Origin: Thalassospira sp. MCCC 1A03138
GTDB taxonomy: Bacteria; Pseudomonadota; Alphaproteobacteria; Rhodospirillales; Thalassospiraceae
Assembly: GCF_002115785.1 (NCBI RefSeq)
Contig: NZ_JFJY01000007.1
Coordinates: 124,001-188,000 of the forward strand
DNA: 64,000 nucleotides
Direction of reading: 5' to 3'
The position numbers and the translations under genes are program-made. Under the pieces are notes generated by a model. It saw only the letters and a list, made by a program, of their open reading frames with translations. It was not told the origin of the DNA and did not search any database. Positions 55,701 through 63,085 of the stretch are shown piece by piece (the first letter of the stretch is position 1; every line of letters starts with the position of its first letter).

Positions 55701-56247
55701 TGGAATTCTCGATGACGCGCATCCCGCGACCACCACCGCCCCAGCTGGCTTTCAGCATGATCGGATAACCGACCTGATCAGCAATGCGGGCCACTTCATC
55801 CATATCATCGGGCAATGCGCCTGATGCCGGCATCACCGGCACACCCGCACTTTCCGCCAGATTGCGCGCGGCAACCTTGTTGCCCAGCGTGCGCATCACT
55901 TCAGAATCGGGACCAATGAATGTTATGCCAGCCTCGGCACAGGCATCAGCAAAATCGGGATTCTCGGACAGGAACCCATAGCCCGGGTGAATGGCATCAA
56001 CGCCAGCTTCACGGGCAACGCGCAGGATATCCTCGATATCAAGATAGGCGCGAATGGGTTTGTTGCCCTTGCCGACAGTGTAACTTTCGTCGGCCTTGAA
56101 CCTGTGCAGGGCAAAACGGTCTTCGTCGGAAAAGATGGCAACGGTGCGAATGCCAAGCTCGTTGGCGGCACGCAGAACACGAATCGCGATTTCACCGCGG
56201 TTCGCGACCAGAAGTTTACGGATACGCTTTGGTGCAGAACGCGTCAT
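52780..56247 (-). CDS. pyc: Pyruvate carboxylase
   Basis: A 1155-residue multidomain enzyme that carboxylates pyruvate to oxaloacetate (anaplerosis). From the ATG at 56247, the biotin carboxylase domain (ATP-grasp with GGGGRGMRV and EVNPRIQVEHTVTE) covers about residues 1-450. The carboxyltransferase domain (TTMRDAHQSLLATRMRT, FHTHDTSGI) covers about 535-1000. The biotin carrier domain ends the protein with EAMKMET, biotin lysine at about residue 1120. GGAG lies ten bases before the start. It is the first gene of a pyc-glcD-glcE-glcF operon. Confidence 0.96.
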   Translation of the reverse strand: MTRSAPKRIRKLLVANRGEIAIRVLRAANELGIRTVAIFSDEDRFALHRFKADESYTVGKGNKPIRAYLDIEDILRVAREAGVDAIHPGYGFLSENPDFADACAEAGITFIGPDSEVMRTLGNKVAARNLAESAGVPVMPASGALPDDMDEVARIADQVGYPIMLKASWGGGGRGMRVIENSKDLSKQVLAAKREAEAAFGNDEVYFEKLIRRARHVEVQLLGDTHGTLVHLFERDCSVQRRNQKVVERAPAPYLNEDQRKELCEAALRLGKAANYVNAGTVEFLMDVDTSKFYFIEVNPRIQVEHTVTECVTGFDLVKAQILVAQGGRIGFPSETGIPWQDKIKLRDHALQCRITTENPENSFVPDYGIIKVYRGANGFGIRLDGGTAYSGAVITPFYDSMLEKVTAWGSTPREAVDRMDRALREFRIRGVATNLAFLENLINHPKFRAGEYTTRFIDETPELFKFVRRRDRATRLLRFIGEVTVNGNPEVEGRVVPTNLHAPVMPKSIDLGEIRPGTKQKLDQLGAEGFSRWMKDQKRVLITDTTMRDAHQSLLATRMRTFDMLEIAPYYAHGLPELFSLECWGGATFDVAMRFLKEDPWDRLVKLRERVPNILTQMLLRASNAVGYTNYPDNAVEYFVKQAAEHGMDVFRVFDSLNWVENMKVAMDAVLKTDKLCEATICYTGDIFDEKRPKYNLDYYVKMARELEASGAHILGLKDMAGVLRPAAATTLIKALKDTVNIPIHFHTHDTSGISAATVIAAIDAGVDAVDAAMDSMSGLTSQPNLGSIANNYIGQPRDPGLNTEALKEVSTYWEQVRRYYAGFESDIRSGTSDVYVHEMPGGQYTNLRQQARSLGIEERWPEVSKAYAAVNKMFGDVVKVTPSSKVVGDMALTMVTSGITEKDVLDPKKDIAFPDSVISFFRGEIGQPVGGFPPALQRKVLKGAEALSDRPGKSMPPIDFEATRKEIEKKTHRSISDAEVASYVMYPKVFLDYAEHRSHNADVSILPTPIFFYGMSQNDEISVDLEKGKTLVIRYLATSEGGDEEGNRTVFFELNGQPRTVKVADKTLAATGKVKPKAEDGNQLHIAAPMPGLVVEVHVAEGQKVKAGDVMCSLEAMKMETAVHAERDGVVATIHAPAGTQVDSKDLLIELRE

Positions 56248-56340
56248 GGACACCGGGCTCCTACCAGATTTGTAGGGCAGGTGCGTCCCTGTGCGCCCCT
56301 GCCGAAAACCAAGAGAAACGCCACGATATGGTCCCGGAAT

Positions 56341-56368
56341 GCGTTGCGGTGCGGGATGCCTGCAACGC
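56341..56368 (-). promoter_or_regulatory. Hairpin in the pyc leader
   Basis: GCGTTGC and GCAACGC arms (seven pairs) with a 14-base loop lie about 100 bases upstream of the pyc start in a leader of roughly 200 bases. A second GC-rich hairpin is closer to the start (GGCAGG and CCTGCC arms). No known riboswitch is recognised. Confidence 0.35.
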
Positions 56369-56461
56369 CATACCATCTGTGGCGATAAAGGATGTCTGTC
56401 ACGTTAAAACGCGTGCAGTGCATCCAGGGTTCCTGGCGCCCGGTGGGCAGGCGACGTGTCT

Positions 56462-56491
56462 GATATATGCGCAATGCGCTGCCTCTGTCAA
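56462..56491 (-). promoter_or_regulatory. Sigma-70-type promoter of the pyc-glcDEF operon
   Basis: On the minus strand TTGACA (56491-56486), an 18-bp spacer and TATATC (56467-56462); ATATAT with a 17-bp spacer is the alternative. The -35 is perfect. It starts 12 bases downstream of the palindrome at 56504-56524. Confidence 0.75.
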
Positions 56492-56503
56492 AGCATGATC
56501 TTC

Positions 56504-56524
56504 GAAATTGGTAATACCAATTTC
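56504..56524. promoter_or_regulatory. GntR/FadR-family (PdhR/GlcC/LldR-type) operator
   Basis: GAAATTGGTA-A-TACCAATTTC is a perfect 10-1-10 inverted repeat. Its core ATTGGT-NNN-ACCAAT is the consensus bound by PdhR, GlcC and LldR in E. coli. It lies directly upstream of the pyc-glcDEF promoter. The symmetry is seen; the regulator is inferred from established consensus. No GntR-type gene is in the window. Confidence 0.8.
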
Positions 56525-56681
56525 ACCTTATCGCAGCCAGTGTCTTTTCACCATGTGGAAAATCGCGTCCGCGCCTAATACAACCCAAAGGTTCCAAACC
56601 TGTGATCAGGCGCAGACTTTTGGTGCTTTTGTGATATTGTCCGGCCCGAAAAATCTTCCTGTATCCGAGACTGTTGTGCCC

Positions 56682-58085
56682 ATGCGGAAAATCAATCTTC
56701 GACTAAAGTTTTTGCTGCTGTCGATCCTGCCACTGGTTCTGGCCGCCGCGGCAATATCGTATCTGGTATTTGCACAGGCCGAACGACTGGCCGAAGCAGA
56801 AATCAGAACGTTCGAACGCAACATTCTCGAAGCCCGCAAAGAAGAGCTTAAAAGCTATCTTGAACTCGCCCTTGCTTCGATAGATCACATTTATTCGGTC
56901 GCAAGCCCGCTGGATGCCGTTTCCAAGGAACGAGTCAAAAGCATCATCGAAGATCTTTCCTATGGCGAGGATGGCTATTTCTTTATCTATGACCGCGATG
57001 GCACGGCCCTTGTCGACCCGCCACAGCCATGGCGCCTGGGGCGCACATATTGGAACCTGCGCGATTTGAACGGAAATTCCGTCATTCAGGCGCTGATTTT
57101 CAATGCCGAAAAAGGTGGTGGTTTCCTGCGCCATGTCTGGGAAAAGCCGTCAACCGGCGAACCCGCCGAGAAAATCGCCTATTCCCTGATGCTTGAAAAA
57201 TGGGGCTGGATGATCGGTACCGGGATTTATATCGATGACATTTCCGAACAGGTGAAGGAAATCGAGACGGAGGTATCATCCCATATCCGTGACACGACAA
57301 TATCGATTGTCGGCATCACCATTCTGGCGGTTTTGCTGGTCGGCATTTCGGGCACCGTCGTCACCCTTTCGGAACGCAAACTTGCTGATTCCAAGCTAAA
57401 GGAACTGACCCATCGGGTTGTTGATGTGCAGGAACAGGAACGTTTGCGGGTGTCGCGCGAACTGCATGATGGCATCAGTCAAATCCTCGTGTCCGTCAAA
57501 TATTCGGTCGAAACCGCCATCGCGCGGTTGGGACCAGAAAGGAATGCCGCGACCGAACCCATGGAAAAGGCCGCCAAGCGATTGCAGGATGCCATCCACG
57601 AAGTCCGTCGCATATCGCGCGACCTGCGTCCGGCCGTGCTTGATGATCTTGGCCTGCGCCCGGCGATTGAAAGCATGTGTAAGGAACTGGCAGACCGGTC
57701 CGACATGCAGATTGATGTCAAATCGGACAATATCGATATTGTTCTTGATATCGCGAAAAAGACGACACTGTATCGGGTCTTGCAGGAAACCCTCACCAAT
57801 ATCGAACGTCACGCCGATGCCACGCATATCAAGGTCACGATCCGCCGCGAAGGTCAAAGTGTCGTGATGAAAATCATCGATAACGGTGTCGGATTTGAAA
57901 CCAACCGGTATATTCGCAACCGTGATCCGCGTGCCGGGATCGGTCTTCGCAATATGCGCGAGCGCATGGAATTCCATGGTGGTGGCATGACCGTCAAATC
58001 CGAACCGGACGATGGAACAACCATAACTGCCTATATTCCGGTTTCGCGTGATAATGATCTACCCGTCACCGTCATCAGCGGCTAA
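56682..58085 (+). CDS. Cache-domain sensor histidine kinase, NarL/HisKA_3 type
   Basis: A 467-residue membrane sensor. Membrane segments at about residues 8-30 and 207-229 frame a periplasmic Cache domain containing DGYFFIYDRDGTALVDP, the single-Cache_2 pattern used for organic acid ligands. The HisKA_3 phosphoacceptor histidine is H262 in SRELHDGISQIL and the HATPase N-box is LQETLTNIERHA, ending with a DGTTITAYIPV. The ATG at 56682 is the best start; longer readings cross the regulatory region. It probably signals to the NarL-type regulator that follows. Confidence 0.9.
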   Translation: MRKINLRLKFLLLSILPLVLAAAAISYLVFAQAERLAEAEIRTFERNILEARKEELKSYLELALASIDHIYSVASPLDAVSKERVKSIIEDLSYGEDGYFFIYDRDGTALVDPPQPWRLGRTYWNLRDLNGNSVIQALIFNAEKGGGFLRHVWEKPSTGEPAEKIAYSLMLEKWGWMIGTGIYIDDISEQVKEIETEVSSHIRDTTISIVGITILAVLLVGISGTVVTLSERKLADSKLKELTHRVVDVQEQERLRVSRELHDGISQILVSVKYSVETAIARLGPERNAATEPMEKAAKRLQDAIHEVRRISRDLRPAVLDDLGLRPAIESMCKELADRSDMQIDVKSDNIDIVLDIAKKTTLYRVLQETLTNIERHADATHIKVTIRREGQSVVMKIIDNGVGFETNRYIRNRDPRAGIGLRNMRERMEFHGGGMTVKSEPDDGTTITAYIPVSRDNDLPVTVISG

Positions 58086-58145
58086 GGTGGCAACAGATGT
58101 TTCGGCCCAGATGTTTCAGCAATGTGACAGAGAACTGAATTGACC

Positions 58146-58817
58146 ATGAGCAGCGCAAACACCCCCTATTCGCCCAACCGCCCCATTCGTGTTTTGCTGT
58201 GCGACGACCATGCGCTGGTCATGGATGGCATTCGCTCACGCCTTGAATGCTATGATCATATCGACATTGTCGGCGAGGCCGGAAACGGCATGGAAGCGCT
58301 GTCACTGGCCGGAAATGTCAAACCCGACATCGTTCTGATGGATATCTCGATGCCGGTCATGAACGGGCTGGAAGCCGCCGAAAAATTCCGCGAAACCATG
58401 CCCGATATCAAGGTCATCATCCTGACCATGCATGAGAATCCGGAATATCTTCGTACCGCCCGACTGGCAGGTGCGCGCGGCTTTATACTGAAAGATGTAT
58501 CGTCAAACGACATGGTGCGCGCGATTGAGGCTATTGCAAATGGCGGCGAAGCTTACAGTCCGACATTTGATCGCATCAGCAACACCGAAGGCGTTCCTGA
58601 CGACGGCATGCCGCTGACCACGCGGGAACGCACCGTCTTGCGGCTTCTGGCCAAAGGTGCCAGCAACAAGCACGTTGCCCGCGAACTTGATATCAGTGTG
58701 CGTACCGTGGAAACCCATCGCCGCAACATCAAGCGCAAGCTCGACATCGACAGTTCCGCCGGTCTGGTCCGCTATGCGATTGAAAAAGGCTTGGTCACTC
58801 TGGACAACACTGCATAA
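58146..58817 (+). CDS. NarL/LuxR-type response regulator
   Basis: A 223-residue regulator from the ATG at 58146. The receiver has the acidic pair DDH at residues 20-22, the phosphoacceptor Asp66 in VLMDISMP and the lysine in GFILKDVS. The LuxR-type helix-turn-helix at about residues 155-215 includes LTTRERTVLRLLAKGASNKHVARELDISVRTVETHRRNIKRKLDI. It is 60 bases downstream of the kinase gene and is its likely partner. Confidence 0.93.
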   Translation: MSSANTPYSPNRPIRVLLCDDHALVMDGIRSRLECYDHIDIVGEAGNGMEALSLAGNVKPDIVLMDISMPVMNGLEAAEKFRETMPDIKVIILTMHENPEYLRTARLAGARGFILKDVSSNDMVRAIEAIANGGEAYSPTFDRISNTEGVPDDGMPLTTRERTVLRLLAKGASNKHVARELDISVRTVETHRRNIKRKLDIDSSAGLVRYAIEKGLVTLDNTA

Positions 58818-58983
58818 CGACACGCCCGAAAAGGTCGTACTATTGTGATGTTTTTCACCTTTTGATCGCTATTAGGTTGAATTTACAAACCAATAGGGTA
58901 GATTACTCAAAGATTTAGAGTGCTTCCATTTAACAGCCTGCGGCGACCGATTCTGCATCTGTCCCGTTCCGTCAGGGGGTTTT

Positions 58984-59700
58984 GTGAATTACTCCGCGCC
59001 GCAATCAACCATGCCAGACATGTTGCGCTGCCGCCGATGCGGCGTCCGGCAACTTGCGCTTTTCAACGATCTAACGGATGACGATTTCAAACTGGTTCAT
59101 CTGCCGATCGAGGACATGGCAATTGCTAAACGCGCGATCCTTTACAATGCCGGGGACAATGCAAACGCGCTGTTCACCTTGCGCAGCGGTCTGATCAAAT
59201 TGACGCATTATCTGGCCGATGGTTCGCAACGGGTTGTGCGCCTCGTCCGCCCCGGTGGCACAATCGGCCTTGAAGCCCTCGTCAGCGACAGCTTTGCCCA
59301 TCACGCCGAAGCCCTTCAGGACAGCGCGTTATGCCGGATTCCGGTTGCGGTTGTTGAAAAACTTGATCGCGAAAGCCCCCATTTACACAAACAGTTGCTT
59401 ACACGCTGGCATCAGGCGGTAATGGAATCAGATAACTGGTTGACCCAGATGTCGACCGGATCTGCACGGGAACGTGTTGCACGGCTGTGCCTGTATCTTT
59501 GTGATGATACCGATGACAGTTGCGTTCTGCCCGGTCGCGAAGACATGGGGGCCATGCTGGGGATCACGACCGAAACCGCCAGCCGGGTCATCGCCGAGTT
59601 TCGCCGACATGGTCATCTGAGCCTGCGCAATCGCTCTGAATTCGGGCTTGATGTCAAAGCACTTCAGGTCGTTGCCGGACTTGATCACGAAGCAGCCTGA
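58984..59700 (+). CDS. Crp/Fnr-family transcriptional regulator
   Basis: A 238-residue protein from a GTG at 58984, AGGGGG before it. The N-terminus has CRRCGVR (C16, C19), then a cyclic-nucleotide-binding fold (LFTLRSGLIKLTHYLADGSQRVVRLVRPGGTIGLEAL). The winged-helix domain has SARERVARLCLYL and ITTETASRVIAEFRRHGHL. Only two N-terminal cysteines plus C112-type positions are visible, so a 4Fe-4S cluster as in FNR (needing four) is not clear. Its ligand is unknown. It is alone, convergent with the next gene. Confidence 0.88.
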   Translation: MNYSAPQSTMPDMLRCRRCGVRQLALFNDLTDDDFKLVHLPIEDMAIAKRAILYNAGDNANALFTLRSGLIKLTHYLADGSQRVVRLVRPGGTIGLEALVSDSFAHHAEALQDSALCRIPVAVVEKLDRESPHLHKQLLTRWHQAVMESDNWLTQMSTGSARERVARLCLYLCDDTDDSCVLPGREDMGAMLGITTETASRVIAEFRRHGHLSLRNRSEFGLDVKALQVVAGLDHEAA

Positions 59701-59719
59701 CCCGATTGCACAAAACCCG

Positions 59720-60472
59720 TCAGCGCATTGCATCGGGCAATGTTGTCTGGAATGCCGAATTTGGCCCGCACGCCTTCGATAGCCGTTCATATTCATCCGG
59801 GGTATCTATCGCATGATGGTCTTCGCGCCGCAAAAGATCAATGGCGCGCAAACGGCGTTTGAAATCCTGTCCATACTGGTTCAATAAACGCCGTTGCAGG
59901 CGTTGCACCTCACCGGGGCCAACCGGTCGCATGGCAGCAAAGTCCGCCGTGATTTCGGCGACCATGGCATCAAGTTCCCGCTGGATATCCTGTTCCATAT
60001 GCTGATTGATCTGCACGTGCTGCCCTTCATGGGCATAGACCACGTCATATTCACATGTGCCACGCTCTAGCTCCGATGCGACATACACCAGATGCTTGAT
60101 CACTTCGACCTCGGGGTTAATCCGGATCGGATACAGGCAAAATGCCCCAACGCCAACCTCTACCGGCTCCAGCCGCATGTCGAACCGTGCCTGAAGCTCA
60201 TATTCGGTCAAGCCGGTCACCAGATAACGACTTCCCTGATTGGCCCGGTTGTTAAGCCAGCGCACAGACCGATGACGATCCAGCATCGGGTCCTGATTGA
60301 TGAATGACAGGCTTGCAACAGGCGCACGCGCCACCGCACAACTGTTTTGCTGTGCGGTGGCGTGATCGCTCGGCGTCACAAACAGAAACACCGCGATCAG
60401 AATGCATACTGCAACCGCGCCCCACCTGATCAATGATTTGGGTACAGCGTGTTTCGCCCTTTGATCTGCCAT
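59720..60472 (-). CDS. Uncharacterised membrane-anchored protein with an HExxH motif
   Basis: A 250-residue protein. An N-terminal membrane segment or signal anchor spans residues 14-33. The sequence VVYAHEGQHVQINQHMEQDIQ places H148-E149-x-x-H152, a zinc-protease-type motif, in a helical region. Four cysteines (residues 45, 112, 140 and one near the end) may form disulfides outside the cytoplasm. The fold is that of putative periplasmic metalloproteases (DUF922-like), which is a tentative match by motif only. Confidence 0.7.
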   Translation of the reverse strand: MADQRAKHAVPKSLIRWGAVAVCILIAVFLFVTPSDHATAQQNSCAVARAPVASLSFINQDPMLDRHRSVRWLNNRANQGSRYLVTGLTEYELQARFDMRLEPVEVGVGAFCLYPIRINPEVEVIKHLVYVASELERGTCEYDVVYAHEGQHVQINQHMEQDIQRELDAMVAEITADFAAMRPVGPGEVQRLQRRLLNQYGQDFKRRLRAIDLLRREDHHAIDTPDEYERLSKACGPNSAFQTTLPDAMR

Positions 60473-60518
60473 ATAAAAGATACGTTAATTCGGTCTGACC
60501 GGTTTGATCAATCCGTCC

Positions 60519-60878
60519 CTAACTGTGTTTGACATGGGCAGCGCAATCAACGCAAAGCGGTGTGGTCGGATCAAATTCCAGACGCTTCTTTTCAATTTCT
60601 TCGCCGCAGTTATGGCAGAAACCGTAATCGGGATGCTCCATCCGGGCCAGCGTCTTTTCAATGCGATCAAGTTCGGCAGCACGGCGGCGTTCCTGTTCCA
60701 GATGCATCTGCTGATCCTGAAGCGCATCCATCCGCGACAGGCGGCCGACGGCCTGCTGATCAAGTTCGACCGGCTTTCGATAATCTTCCGAATGGTTTGA
60801 ATGGGCACTGATATCCGCGCGCCGGTCTTCAAGACGCTGACGCAAGAATGCAATGTCAATATCTCTACGATCAGACAT
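60519..60878 (-). CDS. TraR/DksA-type zinc-finger protein
   Basis: A 119-residue protein. The C-terminal four-cysteine zinc finger is CHNC-(N17)-CVDC, with C88, C91, C109 and C112. The preceding helical part (LSRMDALQDQQMHLEQERRRAAELDRI) is like the coiled-coil arm of DksA, but without the DxxDxA tip motif that acts in the RNA polymerase secondary channel. GAGGG lies seven bases before the ATG. DksA-like binding to RNA polymerase is inferred from the family only. Confidence 0.85.
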   Translation of the reverse strand: MSDRRDIDIAFLRQRLEDRRADISAHSNHSEDYRKPVELDQQAVGRLSRMDALQDQQMHLEQERRRAAELDRIEKTLARMEHPDYGFCHNCGEEIEKKRLEFDPTTPLCVDCAAHVKHS

Positions 60879-60945
60879 TCTGTTCCCTCACCGATTTGTT
60901 GCCGCCATAAAATACATATGGGTAGCGACCGGTGCTTTTCGCCAA

Positions 60946-60973
60946 GGGGGCGTCAAGAATTTGTTCCGCCCCC
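60946..60973 (-). terminator. GC-rich hairpin between the 404-residue protein gene and the DksA-like gene
   Basis: GGGGGCG and CGCCCCC form a seven-pair stem with a 14-base loop, 16 bases past the stop of the 404-residue gene on the minus strand. It lacks a T-run, so it may not be a full terminator. Confidence 0.4.
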
Positions 60974-60988
60974 TGCATTCAGCCTTGC

Positions 60989-62203
60989 CTAGCTACAGTT
61001 TCCGCAGGCATCCACCAGCTTCTCCATCGCGGCCTCGGCCTCATCATCATCGAGCTTTTCGGCCTTCATCTTTTTCTGGATCTTGCAGCAAAGTGCCGGA
61101 CCATCGGCAAAGGCATGATCGATCCAGAACGGAATATCGGTGCCGAAATATCCAATCTGATCCAGGAACGACACACCGTAATAATAGGCTGCCCCGACTG
61201 AATTATAGAAAGTCGGATCATCAATAAACCCGCCATCCGGCGTCATGGATTTGGTCAGGCACCAGTCAAGGATCGTGGAAATGTCGGCTGATGCGGATTT
61301 CTGACTGCCGCTATCGACTTCATCCCAGCCAAGATCAAAAATTTTGGCAACGTCATAATTGTTGTGATTGTTAAAATCACCATTGTGCTTCCAGCCAAAC
61401 GGATAGGCATCATCACGGATTGCAAGTGTTGTATTGAAGATGGCCGGCCAAAGCCCGACCTTGCCATGCTGATAGGAAATATTGTGGAATGTCAGGCTAA
61501 GGTCCGGACTTTTCAGAATATCGCCCGCGTCTGTTTCAAACCAGCCGCCCCAATATCCCGATTGCGCATCCTGCCAGTCATCCAACCAGCTTTTATAAGC
61601 CGCGATGTAATCATCGCTCAGATCAAAGCCTTTGACGTATTTGCGGAAATAATCGCGAATTTCGCTTTTGAAACACATTTCCGACAAGGCGGCACTGACC
61701 GCACCCAGCGCATCGCGGCGATCAAGCCCGTCGGCAAAAATCCGTGATGTTTTCTGACTGTTCAGCCAGGCGACCAGATCGGCAGGCTGGGCAATCGGCG
61801 CCAAAAATGTCAGCGGATAATCCGGTGCAATCCCCTCGTCTGCCAAGGCATTGATAGCATCAATCATCGCATCGACCTTCAGGAACCACTGGTCATAGCA
61901 AGGGCCCCACGAACCATCACTTGCCACCTGTTCCTCGGCCCAGTCCTGATCCTTGTTTTTCAGCGATTTTTCAAACTGGGCGATCTTCTTTTCCAGCCCA
62001 TCCCAGTCAGCGGTATAAAGCAGCAACCACTTGCACTCGATCATATACTGATCGGACGCGGCCATGCTGTTGCCGGCCTGCTGGGCCGCAATCAGTTTTT
62101 CTTCCAGCGGGGCAAGCTTGTCGGCATAGGCACCTTTTCTATCGGAATAGTCCGGATCAAAAGCACTGAACTGCTGCTCGATCAAGGAATTGAAATCTGT
62201 CAC
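60989..62203 (-). CDS. Uncharacterised 404-residue cytoplasmic protein
   Basis: I do not recognise this protein. There is no signal peptide or membrane segment. The N-terminal third is helical and charged. The centre has aromatic- and Gly-rich segments (SGYWGGWFETDAGDIL, GKVGLWPAIFNTTLAIRDDAYPFGW, DFNNHNNYDVAKIFDLGW, TPDGGFIDDPTFYNSVGAAYYYG) that recur with helix-loop-helix spacing, which suggests an alpha/alpha toroid fold such as glycoside hydrolase or terpenoid cyclase types. No catalytic acid can be assigned. The C-terminus carries Cys pairs (CC and CGNCS). The function is unknown. Confidence 0.72.
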   Translation of the reverse strand: MTDFNSLIEQQFSAFDPDYSDRKGAYADKLAPLEEKLIAAQQAGNSMAASDQYMIECKWLLLYTADWDGLEKKIAQFEKSLKNKDQDWAEEQVASDGSWGPCYDQWFLKVDAMIDAINALADEGIAPDYPLTFLAPIAQPADLVAWLNSQKTSRIFADGLDRRDALGAVSAALSEMCFKSEIRDYFRKYVKGFDLSDDYIAAYKSWLDDWQDAQSGYWGGWFETDAGDILKSPDLSLTFHNISYQHGKVGLWPAIFNTTLAIRDDAYPFGWKHNGDFNNHNNYDVAKIFDLGWDEVDSGSQKSASADISTILDWCLTKSMTPDGGFIDDPTFYNSVGAAYYYGVSFLDQIGYFGTDIPFWIDHAFADGPALCCKIQKKMKAEKLDDDEAEAAMEKLVDACGNCS

Positions 62204-62294
62204 GCTGGCCCCCTGTCATCGGTGTGTTCGACGACTTAAAACAGGTGCCGCCCGAAATGCAAAGTGAAACAGAAACAAAGATCAGAAACGACCA

Positions 62295-62573
62295 TCAGTT
62301 CTGGGCCAGCCAATTTCTGATCACACGCAATGCCTGTCCAGGATCGGTATCGACAATCCGGTTTGCAATATTGGCCTTGCGACGATCAATTTTCCCATCG
62401 ATACCGGCCACAGAAAAACTGTCAGCATCAGAATCATGTGCGCGTTCATCCGGACGATAGCGGTCCGGCGACGATCCCGACTCATAACGCGGGATCGTTG
62501 CCAACGGCTTCGGCCCGGCCAGATAGCCAGGATCATAAGAAGCCTGCCCGAATGATGCAGATTTGTTTTCCAT
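62295..62573 (-). CDS. Uncharacterised small protein
   Basis: From the ATG at 62573 the product has 92 residues; GGAGAG lies about 11 bases upstream. The first 60 residues are disordered and rich in Ser, Asp, Pro and Tyr. The last 32 (DRRKANIANRIVDTDPGQALRVIRNWLAQN) form a likely helix pair resembling the tail of flagellar FliG/FliF-type proteins, but too weakly to name it. It is in the same direction as the 404-residue gene. Confidence 0.6.
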   Translation of the reverse strand: MENKSASFGQASYDPGYLAGPKPLATIPRYESGSSPDRYRPDERAHDSDADSFSVAGIDGKIDRRKANIANRIVDTDPGQALRVIRNWLAQN

Positions 62574-63085
62574 GCCGAAATTGTCTCTCCGATCAGCTCT
62601 TTCTGGCAAGAAAAATCACAGGGGGCGTCCTTGCCATCAAATGACCCACAAAGCGTTCCAACACGAAATTTATTATCGAAATCTTATATTGTGATAACAA
62701 CCACATTGGATTGTGTTAAACTTTAGTCGAAGCCACCATTGATCGACACAAAAACCAATTCCTGTCCAAATGGTCGGAAAAGCCGCACGGATCGTCGTAG
62801 AACGCGCTCGCCTCAGTGGAACAAGTCCCCGTTAATCGCATTATTCTGCGCGGTCCGAATGAAAATTTGGCGGACCGGTATGTTGTTTATAGATACAAAA
62901 AGATGCACATAGGAAAATTATCCGCCTGTACGTTGTAAACAAATAACAGCTCGCGCATCTTTAGAAGATCAGGGGAAAACCGGCTTTCAGAACTTTACCC
63001 GGCATTGGCTTTAGGATATTCACCACCTAAGAGTAGGGATACAGATACTTTTCGATAAGTATAAAAAATTCAGGGGAAGCCCGAA
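62574..63085. other. Intergenic region upstream of the solute-binding protein gene
   Basis: About 510 bases. It has an inverted repeat CGGTCCG-N13-CGGACCG at 62851-62877 and a 6-6-6 repeat ATACTT-N6-AAGTAT at 63045-63062, the latter in the leader just before the ribosome site. It is A/T-rich around 62660-62730. No promoter boxes of good quality and no gene are seen. Confidence 0.5.
63045..63062. promoter_or_regulatory. Inverted repeat in the solute-binding protein leader
   Basis: ATACTT-TTCGAT-AAGTAT, followed by an A-rich stretch, ends 23 bases before the start codon. It may be an operator or an mRNA hairpin. Confidence 0.4.

Larger units (their letters stand above)
56248..56681. promoter_or_regulatory. 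Divergent regulatory region between pyc and the histidine kinase gene
   Basis: 434 bases without a gene. It contains a minus-strand sigma-70 promoter (56462-56491), a GntR-type palindrome (56504-56524) and a structured pyc leader with a hairpin at 56341-56368. The kinase promoter must lie in the right part, but no clear boxes are seen. Confidence 0.6.
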
